A program made the position numbers and the translations under genes. A stretch of 64,000 nucleotides of DNA from Pseudomonas tohonis (GTDB lineage Bacteria > Pseudomonadota > Gammaproteobacteria > Pseudomonadales > Pseudomonadaceae), in NCBI RefSeq assembly GCF_012767755.2, contig NZ_AP023189.1, positions 5,334,001 to 5,398,000 on the forward strand. The letters are read 5' to 3'. Of the stretch, positions 6,793 to 16,600 are shown one piece after another. Positions within the stretch are counted from its first letter, which is position 1. The number at the start of each line of letters is the position of its first letter. The notes beneath the pieces are model-generated. The model was not told the DNA's origin. It saw only the letters and a program-made list of their open reading frames with translations, and did not search any database.

Positions 6793-8097
6793 TTAATTGA
6801 GCTGTTCGACGCGGATGCGGACTACGCTGCCGGCCACGTCGTCGAGGGCTTCCAGTGCGGCGATGGCGTCGTTAACGCGCGCTTCGACGACCCGGTGGGT
6901 AACCAGGATCATCGGCACCAGTCCGTCCTGCTCTTCGACTTCCTTCTGCATGATGGATTCGATGTTGATGCCGCGCTCGGACAGGATGGTGGCCACCTGG
7001 GCCAGTACGCCCGGGTGGTCCTTGGCCTGGATGCGCAGGTAGTAGGCGCTCTCGCAGGCGTCGATCGGGAGGATCGGGTGGTCGGACAGCGAATCCGGCT
7101 GGAAGGCCAGGTGCGGTACGTGGTTCTCCGGGTCGGCGGTCAGCGCACGGACCACGTCGACCACGTCGGCGACCACGGCGGAGGCGGTGGGCTCCATGCC
7201 GGCGCCGGGGCCGTAGTAGAGGGTGCTGCCGGCGGCGTCGCCGTTGACCATGACGGCGTTCATCACGCCGTTGACGTTGGCGATGAGGCGGTCGGCCGGG
7301 ATCAGGGTCGGGTGCACGCGCAGCTCGATGCCCTTGTCGGTACGACGGGCCACGCCCAGGTGCTTGATGCGGTAGCCCAGGGCCTCGGCGTAGTTGACGT
7401 CGGCGCTGGTGAGCCTGGAGATGCCTTCGGTATAGGCCTTGTCGAACTGCAGCGGGATGCCGAAGGCGATGGAGGCGAGGATGGTCAGCTTGTGGGCGGC
7501 ATCGATGCCTTCGACGTCGAAGGTCGGGTCGGCTTCGGCGTAGCCCAGCGCTTGCGCTTCCTTGAGCACGTCGTCGAAGGCACGGCCTTTCTCGCGCATC
7601 TCGGTGAGGATGAAGTTGCCGGTGCCGTTGATGATGCCGGCCAGCCAGTTGATGCGGTTGGCGGACAGGCCCTCGCGGATCGCCTTGATCACCGGGATGC
7701 CACCGGCGACGGCGGCCTCGAAGGCGACGATGACGCCCTTCTCGCGGGCCTTGGCGAAGATCTCGTTGCCGTGCACGGCGATCAGCGCCTTGTTGGCGGT
7801 GACCACGTGCTTGCCGTTGTCGATGGCCTTGAGCACCAGGTCGCGGGCCAGGGTGTAGCCACCGATCAGTTCGATGACGATGTCGATTTCCGGGTTGTCG
7901 ACCAGCTCGAAGATGTCTGCGGTGATGGGGGTGGTACCGGTTTCACACTTCGGATTGGGGCGACGGGCGGCAATCTGGGCAACCTCGATTCCACGCCCGG
8001 CACGGCGGGCGATCTCCTCGGCGTTGCGTTTGAGTACGTTGAAGGTGCCGCCACCGACGGTCCCCAGGCCACAGATGCCTACTTTTACCGGCTTCAC
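6793..8097 (-). CDS. hom: Homoserine dehydrogenase
   Basis: A 434-residue NAD(P)-dependent enzyme that reduces aspartate semialdehyde to homoserine, the branch point to threonine and methionine. It shows an N-terminal Rossmann motif (GICGLGTVGGG), the catalytic-domain segment GIINGTGNFIL, and a C-terminal ACT domain (about residues 350-430, YYLRIQAKDHPGVLAQVA) that normally senses threonine. The start is a GTG at 8097 with GGGGAG upstream. It is first in a hom-thrC operon. Confidence 0.97.
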   Translation of the reverse strand: MKPVKVGICGLGTVGGGTFNVLKRNAEEIARRAGRGIEVAQIAARRPNPKCETGTTPITADIFELVDNPEIDIVIELIGGYTLARDLVLKAIDNGKHVVTANKALIAVHGNEIFAKAREKGVIVAFEAAVAGGIPVIKAIREGLSANRINWLAGIINGTGNFILTEMREKGRAFDDVLKEAQALGYAEADPTFDVEGIDAAHKLTILASIAFGIPLQFDKAYTEGISRLTSADVNYAEALGYRIKHLGVARRTDKGIELRVHPTLIPADRLIANVNGVMNAVMVNGDAAGSTLYYGPGAGMEPTASAVVADVVDVVRALTADPENHVPHLAFQPDSLSDHPILPIDACESAYYLRIQAKDHPGVLAQVATILSERGINIESIMQKEVEEQDGLVPMILVTHRVVEARVNDAIAALEALDDVAGSVVRIRVEQLN

Positions 8098-8121
8098 GCT
8101 GAACTCCCCATCTTCACTGCG

Positions 8122-8149
8122 AAAAACGGCCGGGCATGGTCCCGGCCGT
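8122..8149 (-). terminator. Intrinsic terminator after dsbC
   Basis: Reading leftwards, a 9-bp stem (ACGGCCGGG / CCCGGCCGT) with a 6-base loop is followed by TTTTT. It lies between dsbC and hom, so hom should have its own promoter or depend on read-through. Confidence 0.8.
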
Positions 8150-8219
8150 GGAAAAGAGCCGCACTTTACGAAGCGGCTGATTTTTGGTCAATCGATGTGA
8201 TGCGCGCCGGGAGCCCGTG

Positions 8220-8948
8220 TTACTTGGCTTCCAGGGCGATCTTGGCCAGCTGCGGAGCCGGTTGGTAACCCGGGATCATCTGGCCGTTGCCGAGGACGAT
8301 GGCCGGCGTACCGTTGACGCCGATCATCTGGCCCAGTTCGAACTGCTTGGCCACCGGGTTGTTGCAGGTGGCGGCAGGGAGTTCCTCGCGGGACTTGGCC
8401 TTGTTCATCGCGGCCTGGCGATCCTTGCTGCACCAGACGCTGACCAGGCTGTTGTAGCCGTGGCTGCCGATGCCCTGGCGCGGGAAGGCGACGTAGCGCA
8501 CCTCGATGCCGCGGCGGTTGAGCTCGGGCACTTCGCTGTGCAGTTTCTGGCAGTAGCCGCAATCGGTGTCGGTGAACACGGTGATGTGCGCCTTGGCCGG
8601 CTCCTTGGGCGCGAAGACCACCATCTCGCTCTCGGGGATGGCGTTGATCTCCTTGGCGATGGAGCGGCTTTCGGACTGCTCAGTGAGGTTCACCGGCTTG
8701 CCGTCCTTCACGTGGTAGAGGTAGCCCTGCATCAGGTACTGGCCGTCGGCGCTGGTGTAGAGCATGCGACCGCCCTTGAGTTGCACCTGGTAGATGCCGC
8801 TCATGGGGCTTTCACCGATGGATTCGATGGGCAGGCCCAGCTCGAGGCCGTCGAGGGTCTTGCGGATGGCCTGGTCCGGATCGTCGGCAAGGCTGAAGGT
8901 GCTGACCAGGCCAAGGGCCATGGCTGCGAAAAGTCGGGTCACGCGCAT
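8220..8948 (-). CDS. dsbC: Thiol:disulfide interchange protein DsbC
   Basis: A 242-residue periplasmic disulfide isomerase. It has a signal peptide (about 1-22, FSLA-D), an N-terminal dimerisation domain (to about residue 85) and a C-terminal thioredoxin fold with the active site DTDCGYCQK. A second Cys pair (VWCSKD...ATCNN) matches the structural disulfide of DsbC. A GTPAIVLGNG cis-Pro loop is present. The ATG at 8948 has CAGGAG nicely placed upstream; the longer open frame has no ribosome site. Confidence 0.96.
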   Translation of the reverse strand: MRVTRLFAAMALGLVSTFSLADDPDQAIRKTLDGLELGLPIESIGESPMSGIYQVQLKGGRMLYTSADGQYLMQGYLYHVKDGKPVNLTEQSESRSIAKEINAIPESEMVVFAPKEPAKAHITVFTDTDCGYCQKLHSEVPELNRRGIEVRYVAFPRQGIGSHGYNSLVSVWCSKDRQAAMNKAKSREELPAATCNNPVAKQFELGQMIGVNGTPAIVLGNGQMIPGYQPAPQLAKIALEAK

Positions 8949-9089
8949 GGTTACTCCTGTGGAGCGGCGACATTCGGGCGGATGCCGAAGATTATCACAG
9001 AAGCCCCGCGGCACCGCGCCAGAGAGCCGAACGGAGGTACGGCGGGGATGTCCGGTGCGCGCAGGGGCCAATCGGGCGGGACGCGCGGC

Positions 9090-9986
9090 TCAGCCACGAG
9101 GATGGTGCTGGGCGTGCAGGTCCTTGAGCCGCGCCTGGGCGATGTGGGTGTAGATCTGCGTGGTGGACAGGTCGGTGTGCCCCAGCAGCATCTGCACCAC
9201 GCGCAGGTCGGCGCCGTGGTTGAGCAGGTGGGTGGCGAAGGCGTGGCGCAGGGTGTGGGGCGACAGCGACTTGGCGATACCGGCGACCTTGGCCTGGTGC
9301 TTGATGCGGTACCAGAAGGTCTGCCGGGTCATCTGCTCCCCGCGCTGGCTGGGGAAGAGCACGTCGCTGGGCTTGCCGTCGAGCAGGAAGGGCCGCGACT
9401 CGCGGACGTAGCGCTCGATCCAGGCGATGGCTTCCTCGCCCAGCGGCACCAGGCGTTCCTTGCTGCCCTTGCCGAAGACCTTGACCACGCCCTGGCGCAG
9501 GTTGACCTGTTCCAGGGTCAGCCCCACCAGTTCGCTGACCCGCAGCCCGCAGGCGTAGAGGACTTCGAGCATGGCGCGATCGCGCAGGCCGATGGGGTCG
9601 TCCAGCTCCGGGGCATCCAGCAGCGCTTCGACATCGGCCTCGGACAGCGACTTGGGCAGCGGCCGCCCGAGCAGCGGCAGGTCCACCTGCAGGGTCGGGT
9701 CCTCGGCGATCAGGCCCTCGGCCAGGAGAAAACGGTAGAAGCCACGCGCACCGGACAGGAAGCGCGCGGTGGAGCGCGCCTTGTAGCCCTGTTCGAGGCG
9801 CCAGGCCAGGTGGTCGAGGATCAGGTCGCGACCGGCGTGCTGCAGGCTGGCTCCGCGCTCCACCGCCCAGGCGTTGAAGTGCGCCAGGTCGCTGCGGTAG
9901 GCGGAGCGGGTATGGGGCGAGAGGCCTTTTTCAAGCCACAGGGCGTCGAGGAAACGGTCGATCAGGGGATGGTCGAGGGCAGGCAT
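9090..9986 (-). CDS. xerD: Tyrosine recombinase XerD
   Basis: At 298 residues it has exactly the usual XerD length. It has the N-terminal SAM-like core-binding domain (about 1-90) and the catalytic domain with the tyrosine-recombinase set: Arg in ACGLRVSEL, Lys in GKGSKERLVP, HTLRHAFATHLL, LLGHTDLS and the nucleophile Tyr in TTQIYTH. XerC and XerD resolve chromosome dimers at dif. It lies directly upstream of dsbC, an arrangement known in Pseudomonas, and is divergent from the antiporter gene. Confidence 0.96.
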   Translation of the reverse strand: MPALDHPLIDRFLDALWLEKGLSPHTRSAYRSDLAHFNAWAVERGASLQHAGRDLILDHLAWRLEQGYKARSTARFLSGARGFYRFLLAEGLIAEDPTLQVDLPLLGRPLPKSLSEADVEALLDAPELDDPIGLRDRAMLEVLYACGLRVSELVGLTLEQVNLRQGVVKVFGKGSKERLVPLGEEAIAWIERYVRESRPFLLDGKPSDVLFPSQRGEQMTRQTFWYRIKHQAKVAGIAKSLSPHTLRHAFATHLLNHGADLRVVQMLLGHTDLSTTQIYTHIAQARLKDLHAQHHPRG

Positions 9987-10062
9987 GGCGGAACGCTGAG
10001 GGGATGAACGGCGTCTAGTCTTCCACAAGCGTCCCGCCCTTCACCAGCGACAAGGAGTCCTG

Positions 10063-11895
10063 ATGGACGAAACCGCAATCCTCCTCGCCCTCGGCGGCAT
10101 CGGCCTGGCCGCCCTCGGCAGCCAGTGGCTGGCCTGGCGCCTGCGCCTGCCGGCCATCCTCTTCCTGCTGCTCTCGGGCATTCTCGCCGGGCCGGTGCTG
10201 GGGGTGCTGGACCCGCAGGCGCTGTTCGGCCCGCTGCTGTTTCCCCTCACCTCCCTGGCGGTGGCGCTGATCCTCTTCGAGGGCAGCCTGACGCTGCACC
10301 TCTCCGAGTGGAAGGAAATCGGCACCGTGGTGCGCCGCATGGTCACCCTGGGCGCGCTGGTGACCTGGGCGGTGATCGCGCTGGCAACGCACCTGCTGCT
10401 GGGCTTCGCCTGGGACCTGGCGCTGCTGTTCGGCTCGCTGACGCTGGTCACCGGGCCGACGGTGATCGTGCCGATGCTCCGCGTGGTGCGCCCGCGCAGC
10501 TCCATCGCCAACATCCTGCGCTGGGAGGGCATCGTCATCGACCCCATCGGCGCGCTGCTGGCGGTGGTGGTGTTCAGCTTCATCGTCAGCCGTGATCAGG
10601 GCGGCTGGAGCCAGAGCCTGGGCACCTTCGCCAGTGTGATCGCCTGCGGCTGCCTGCTCGGCGCATTCGGTGGCTGGGCCTTCGGTACGGTGCTGCGGCG
10701 CCACTGGCTGCCCGAGTACCTGCAAAACCTGGCGGCCCTGGCCGCGGTGCTGGGCGTGTTCATCGGCGCCAACCTGCTGGTGCACGAATCCGGCCTGCTG
10801 GCGGTGACGGTGATGGGCATGGGCCTGGCCAACATGCGCGGGGTGGATATCAAGCCGATTCTGCACTTCAAGGAGAACCTCAGCGTGCTGCTGATCTCCG
10901 GGCTGTTCATCCTCCTCGCCGCGCGCCTCGACCTGGCGGCGCTGATCGCCCTGGGGCCGGCGACGCTGGTGCTGCTGGCGGTGATCCAGTTCATCGCGCG
11001 GCCGCTGAACGTGGCGCTCTGCACCCTCGGCTCGCCCCTGGGCTGGCGCGAGCGCGCGCTGCTGGCCTGGATCGCGCCACGGGGAATCGTCGCCGCGGCG
11101 GTGTCGGCGATCTTCGCCCTGCGCCTGCAGCAGCACGGCAATGACCAGGCCCACCTGCTGGTGCCGCTGACCTTCCTGGTGATCATCGGCACCGTGGTGC
11201 TGCAGAGCGCCACGGCCCGCCCGCTGGCGCGCCTGCTGAAGGTCGCGGAGCCGGCCCCTGCGGGCTTCCTCATCATCGGTGCCAACCCGGTGGCACGGGA
11301 GATCGGCAAGGCGCTGCAGCAACTGGGCAGCCGCGTGCTGCTCACCGATTCCAGCTGGGAGAACATCCGCGCCGCGCGCATGGACAACCTGCCCACCTAT
11401 TTCGGCAACCCCACCTCGCAGCACGCCGACGCGCACCTCGATCTGGTCGGGCTTGGCCACCTGCTGGCGCTCTCCCCTTCCAGCGAGATGAACGCCCTGG
11501 CCTGCATGCGCTTTCGTCACGACTTCCCCGCCCTGCGCCGCTTCACGCTGCCCAGCGGCGCGGAGAGCCGGCGCACCGACAAGCACCGGGCCAGCGACCA
11601 GGTGCGCGGGCGGCCGCTGGGCTCGCCGGCACTGAGCTACCCGCAGTTCGCCAGCAAGCTCAGCCGGGGCGCGGAGATCCGCACGACCACCCTGACCACG
11701 AGCTTCGACTGGAACGCCTACCGGGCTCTGAACGGCGACCAGGCGGTGCTGCTGCTGGCCCGTGACCCGCGCGGCTGGGTGCACCTGGCGAGCGCGGAGG
11801 CGCCCCTGAAACCGGAGGCCGGCTGGAGCCTGGTGGCGCTGGTCGAAGAGGATGCCCAGGCGCCTGAGAGGCACGGCGAGGAGGCTAAGTCCTAG
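10063..11895 (+). CDS. CPA1-family cation/proton antiporter with C-terminal nucleotide-binding domain
   Basis: A 610-residue inner-membrane protein with about twelve hydrophobic helices in residues 1-390. It includes the family-typical ILFEGSL and GPTVIVPML segments, an IDPIGALLAVV helix with an acidic ion-site residue, and ARLDLAALIALGPA. From about residue 400 a soluble Rossmann-like region (GFLIIGANPVAREIGKAL) resembles an RCK/TrkA-N domain, followed by a short C-terminal domain. The likely role is Na+ or K+ extrusion in exchange for protons, regulated by a nucleotide or ion. AAGGAG lies 6 bases before the start. Confidence 0.88.
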   Translation: MDETAILLALGGIGLAALGSQWLAWRLRLPAILFLLLSGILAGPVLGVLDPQALFGPLLFPLTSLAVALILFEGSLTLHLSEWKEIGTVVRRMVTLGALVTWAVIALATHLLLGFAWDLALLFGSLTLVTGPTVIVPMLRVVRPRSSIANILRWEGIVIDPIGALLAVVVFSFIVSRDQGGWSQSLGTFASVIACGCLLGAFGGWAFGTVLRRHWLPEYLQNLAALAAVLGVFIGANLLVHESGLLAVTVMGMGLANMRGVDIKPILHFKENLSVLLISGLFILLAARLDLAALIALGPATLVLLAVIQFIARPLNVALCTLGSPLGWRERALLAWIAPRGIVAAAVSAIFALRLQQHGNDQAHLLVPLTFLVIIGTVVLQSATARPLARLLKVAEPAPAGFLIIGANPVAREIGKALQQLGSRVLLTDSSWENIRAARMDNLPTYFGNPTSQHADAHLDLVGLGHLLALSPSSEMNALACMRFRHDFPALRRFTLPSGAESRRTDKHRASDQVRGRPLGSPALSYPQFASKLSRGAEIRTTTLTTSFDWNAYRALNGDQAVLLLARDPRGWVHLASAEAPLKPEAGWSLVALVEEDAQAPERHGEEAKS

Positions 11896-11996
11896 GCACA
11901 TAGACAGGCGGTCATGTAAGCCTATCCTTTGTTTGGTGACAGCCTCTTCCTACGGGAGGATGATTTCACCTTGCCACCACTCCACCGGTCACCCCC

Positions 11997-12671
11997 ATGT
12001 CGAATCAGCAGAAATCACGCCTTGGCCAGATCCTGGTCAACAAGGGACTGATCACCAGCCAGCAGCTGGACGCTGCCATCAAACTCCAGCTGACCAGCAA
12101 CAAGCGTCTCGGCGAGGTGCTGATCGAACAGGGCCTGCTGAGCCGCCGGCAACTCGACCGGGCCTTGAAGAAACAGAGCAACCTGCGCCTCGCCGCGACC
12201 CTGGTAGCAGCGCTGATGAGCCCCTTCCAGATGGCCAGCGCCGACATCCAGCAGACGCCCAGCGCCATCAGCCAGGAGCACACGCCCAAGGGCCTGCGCC
12301 CGCTGAGCGACGCCGAGATGAGTGACGTGAGCGCCCAGGGCCTGGATGAGGTGCTGCAGGGTCTGTTCGTGCAGGCCGAAGGCGGTGACGGCATCGCCAC
12401 GGTGAAGGCCTTGAGCCGCCTGGTGATGCCGGTGCTCGACAGCCTGGAAGCCGAAACCTCGATGAAGGACGTGGTCTACGACACCCGCCACATGCGCTCG
12501 ACCGTCAACCCCGACGGCTCGATCAACGTGCGCCTGCCCAGCTCCATCGGCGAGCTGCGCTTCGACAATGTGCGGGTCGCCGGCGCGCCGCAGGGCCAGA
12601 GCTTCGGCAGCCTGACCCTGAGCAATATCGATCTCTCCCAGGCCTCGCTGAAGATCGCCCTGCGGCACTGA
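11997..12671 (+). CDS. GspE-N-like domain protein with internal export-type segment
   Basis: This 224-residue protein starts with a GspE N-terminal-type domain (residues 8-65: LGQILVNKGLITSQQL..AIKLQ and LGEVLIEQGLLSRRQLDRAL). A hydrophobic segment at about 68-84 ends in MASA-D, like a signal-peptide end. The exported-looking part carries the motif PLSDAEMSDVSAQGLD (about 103-118), found near the start of mature FilA/DUF6160-like surface proteins. The C-terminal half is beta-rich. Function is not known. It may link a secretion-type ATPase-interaction domain to a periplasmic part. Its place after the antiporter follows the Pseudomonas backbone. Confidence 0.7.
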   Translation: MSNQQKSRLGQILVNKGLITSQQLDAAIKLQLTSNKRLGEVLIEQGLLSRRQLDRALKKQSNLRLAATLVAALMSPFQMASADIQQTPSAISQEHTPKGLRPLSDAEMSDVSAQGLDEVLQGLFVQAEGGDGIATVKALSRLVMPVLDSLEAETSMKDVVYDTRHMRSTVNPDGSINVRLPSSIGELRFDNVRVAGAPQGQSFGSLTLSNIDLSQASLKIALRH

Positions 12672-12722
12672 TGGCCAGGCCCGCGACCCGGCTCGCAAGC
12701 ACGGGCCGGGCCGGCAGCGGGA

Positions 12723-13154
12723 TCAGGCGGCCGCTTCGGCGGCTGACGCCACCTCCGGCAGTACCGGCACCGGGCGCTTCTGGTCGTCGATGGCGACGAA
12801 GCTGAACACACCGGTGATGGCTTTCTCGCGGCCGTTCTCGTACATGCTCTCGACGAACACCTCTACCTCCACCTTGAGGCTGGTGTTGCCCACCTTCACC
12901 ACGCGCCCGACCAGCTCGACGATGGAGCCGGCGGGAATGGGGTGCTTGAAATCGATGCGATCGGTGGAAACCGTCACCAGCGGCAGGCGGCAGAAGCGCG
13001 TCGCGCAGATGAAGGACACCTCGTCCATCCAGGCCAGCGCCGTGCCGCCGAACAGGGTGTTGTGGTGGTTGGTGGTCGGCGGGAACACCGCCTTGGTCAC
13101 GCGGCTTTCGGACAAGGCTGTGCGCCGGGCGATTTCTTGCTCTCTCGGGGTCAT
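12723..13154 (-). CDS. Acyl-CoA thioesterase, YciA-like hotdog family
   Basis: A 143-residue single hotdog-fold protein. It contains the family segments PPTTNHHNTLFGGTALAWMDE (with Asn, His and Asp of the active region), VSTDRIDFKHPI and VGRVVKVGNTSLKVEVEVF, and ends in an Ala-rich tail. Such enzymes hydrolyse acyl-CoA esters, commonly as hexamers regulated by CoA. The ATG at 13154 matches the conserved N-terminus (MTPREQE) and is chosen over a longer open frame. Confidence 0.9.
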   Translation of the reverse strand: MTPREQEIARRTALSESRVTKAVFPPTTNHHNTLFGGTALAWMDEVSFICATRFCRLPLVTVSTDRIDFKHPIPAGSIVELVGRVVKVGNTSLKVEVEVFVESMYENGREKAITGVFSFVAIDDQKRPVPVLPEVASAAEAAA

Positions 13155-13611
13155 GCCACTACTACCTGAATGAAACCAATGTGGCTGCCACCCGTGCGGT
13201 GTCTGTTGTCGTTGTTGTGCGCGGTCGGACGGGCAGATCGGTTCCCGATGACCGCAGTTGACGGCCATTTCGCGGGAAAAGCCGTGGGGCGTGCCCCTGC
13301 GGCGGCGCGATTATTCCACAGCCCGCTCCACCCCGCAGCCTCACCTCTCGTACTCTGCGCCAGGGCGAAAGGGCCTTTCGCGCCTCGCGCACCGCTCCCT
13401 TCCCGGAAAGGCAACGCCCCTGGATGCCGGCGACCCCAGAGCCCTGCCCATCGGCCCTCAGAGCATCTCTTGTAGGAACCATGCGCAACCACCTGGGGAC
13501 ATTTCCCAAGCAGCATTTGCGGTGGCTCCAGCGTGAGCGGAATGGGCTATTTTCCGCTGCCACCGCAGTTCGACCCGGCGGTTCCCGCAACCCCGCCAAT
13601 AAGGAAGCCCC
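13155..13611. other. 457-base spacer with a structured leader before the sensor kinase
   Basis: No gene is convincing here. The notable structure is 13518-13567. TGCGGTGGC (13518-13526) pairs with GCCACCGCA (13559-13567), and inside it AGCGGAA (13536-13542) pairs with TTCCGCT (13552-13558), leaving a 9-base loop. The right-hand arm is one continuous 16-base run. This could be a leader hairpin of the kinase mRNA or an operator. Confidence 0.5.
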
Positions 13612-16600
13612 ATGCACAGAACGCGACTCGCCCGCACGCTGCCAGGCGTCCTCGTCGGCGTGCTCCTCGCCGGGCTGACAGCGAACCTCCCGGCCGAGGA
13701 ACAACTCCCCCTGCTCAGCCGCCCCTTGGCCACCGATGCCAAGGCCGAACTGGATCTCGAGGACTGGCGCTGGTTGCGGGACAAGCGCGAGCTGCGCCTG
13801 GGCATCGGCAATGACCTGCCGCCGTTCGACATCACCACCAGCGGGCGGGATTTCGAGGGCCTCACCGCCGATGTCGCCGGAGTCATCGCCGACAAGCTCG
13901 GCATCGACATCAAGGTATTGCGCTACCCCAGCCGGGAAGAGGCACTGCGAGCCCTGGAAGAGGGCCGTGTCGACCTGCTCAGCGCCTCCAACTCGTTCGA
14001 GACGAACAACCGCCAGTTGCTGCTCAGCGACACCTACGCGCCCGACCAGCCGGTGCTGGTCAGCCGCGACGACGAGCGCCGGCCGCTGTCACCGGGGCTG
14101 GTGGGCATGCACCTGGTGATGTCCGCCGACTACCAGCCGGTGGAGCGGATCCGCGCCCACTATCCGCTGGCGCGGGTCAGCACCGCAGTCGACCCCCGCT
14201 CCGCCCTGCGCGCGGTGGCCCTGGGCCGCGCCGATCTCTACCTCGGCGACCTGGTGGTGGCGAACTACCTGCTCAACCAGAGCCAGGCCGGCCCCCTGCG
14301 GCTCGCCGGCTACAGCAAGATGCCCAGCGGCGGGTTCGGCTTCGCCATGCGCGATGACCAGCCGGAACTGCGCAAGGTGGTGAACGCCGCGCTGGCCAGC
14401 ATTCCGCCGGAACGCCAGAGCGAGCTGCTCAAGCGCTGGAGCGGCGGCAACGGCCCGCTGCTGTCGGACGCCAGCCTGGTGTTCACCCAGCAGGAGCAGC
14501 GCTGGCTGCTGCAGCATCCGGTGCTGCGCATCGCCACCTTCGGCAACCTGTCGCCCGTGAGCTTCTTCGACAGCGATGGCAACTACCACGGCATCACCGC
14601 CGACGTGCTGGACCAGGTGCGCATGCGCACCGGGCTGCGCTTCGAGATCATCCGCACCAGCAGCCAGAAGGAGATGATCGAGAAGCTCAGGTCCGGCGAG
14701 GCCGATCTGATAGGCGCGCTGAACCCGGCGATCGAGAACGTGCAGGGGCTGGCCTTCACCCGTCCGTACATGAACGCGGGGCTGGTCATCGTGAGCCGCC
14801 GCGACAACGCCGATTCGGCGGAACTGGAGTCGCTGGACGGCAAGCGCATCGCAACGCCCCGCGACCCGCGACTGCACCAATGGCTGCATGAGCACTACCC
14901 CCGCGCCGTACCCGTGGAGCTGGACTCGATGCATGAGGCACTGACGCTCACGGCCGAGGGCAAAGTCGACGCCAGCATCATCCCCGGCACGGTGGCCGAG
15001 CACCTGGTGCAGCGCTTCTTCGACGAGCAGCTGTGGATATCCGATGGGGTGCCGCAGTTGCTCGAAGCCACCGCCTTCGCACTCAGGCGCGGCGACCTGG
15101 AACTGCTGTCGGTACTGGACAAGACCCTGATCAACATCCCGCCGGACGAACTGGGGGTACTGGTCAACCAGCGCTGGCGCTCCACGGTGGAGGTGGCCAG
15201 GCCGACCTGGCGCGACTACGAACGGCTCATCTACCAGGTGGGGGGCGTGGTCGGGCTGCTGCTCAGTGTGTCGCTGGTCTGGAACATCTACCTGCGCCGC
15301 CAGATGCAGCTGAGGGCGGCCGCCGAGCGTGCGCTGAACGACCAGCTGCAGCTGATGGAGACGCTGATCAACGGCACCCCACACCCCATCTATGTGCGCG
15401 ATCGCGACAACCGCCTGCTGCTGTGCAACGACAACTACCTGGCGGCACTCTCCATCGACCGCGAGCAGGCGATCGGGGCGCTGCCGCTAGAGGGCATCTT
15501 CGACGACGACGGGTGCACCCCGCATCTGCCGGAGGACTACCGTCGCGTGATGGAAAGCGGAGAAAGCCTGCAAGCCGATCGCCGGCTGAATCATCCAGAC
15601 GGGCCATTCAGCATCTTTCACTGGATCGAGCCCTTCCGCGACTCCCGGGGCATCATCCGCGGCGTGGTCGCCGGCTGGATCGACATCACCGAGCGCCTGC
15701 GCCTGGTGGCCGACCTGCAGGAGGCGAAGGAGCGGGCCGATGAGGCCAGCCGCGCCAAGAGCACGTTCCTGGCGACCATGAGTCATGAGATCCGCACGCC
15801 GATGAATGCGGTGATCGGCATGCTCGAACTGACCCTGCAGCGCGCCGACCAGGGGCAGCTGGACCGCCCGGCCATCGAGATCGCCCATGACTCGGCCAAT
15901 GGCCTGCTGGAGCTGATCGGCAACATCCTCGACATCGCCCGAATCGAGTCCGGTCGCCTGACCCTAAGCCCGGTGCGCTGCGACCTGCGCGAACAGGTGG
16001 AAGGCGTGGTGCGCGTATTCGACGGCCTGGCTCGGCAGAAGAGCCTCTCCCTGGAGCTGGAGTTCGACCCGCGGGCCGGCGTCGAGGTGCTGCTGGACCC
16101 GGTGCGTTTCAAGCAGGTGCTCTCCAACCTGGTCAGCAATGCCATCAAGTTCACCGAGCGCGGCCGGGTGAGCCTGCGGATAGCCGGGCAGCCCTGCCAG
16201 GACAAGCGCCTGGAACTGGTCGTGCAGGTGGAGGACAGCGGCCCGGGCATCGAGCCGGAAGACCTGGCCCAGCTCTTCCAGCCCTTCAGCCAGGGGCGCC
16301 ACCAGGGCACCAACACCCTGGGTGGAACCGGGCTGGGGCTGGTCATCAGCCGGACCCTCTGCGAAATGATGGGTGGCAGCATCGACATGACCAGCCAACC
16401 CGGCAAGGGGACCTGCGTGACGGTGCAGCTGACCCTGCAAGTACTCGACCCCCTGCCCCGCACCGAAATGCCATCGGCTGCCCCGATCACCGCCCCCGAG
16501 CGGCGCCTCGACATCCTGGTGGTGGACGATCACCCGGCCAACCGCGAGTTGCTCAAGCAGCAACTGCTCTTCCTGGGCCATCGGGTCCGCGATGCACAGA

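Noticed and set aside
10015-11901. 628-codon minus-strand frame antisense to the antiporter
   Set aside because: The composition is dominated by Arg, Gln, Ala and Gly from GC-rich antisense codons; the antiporter is clear.
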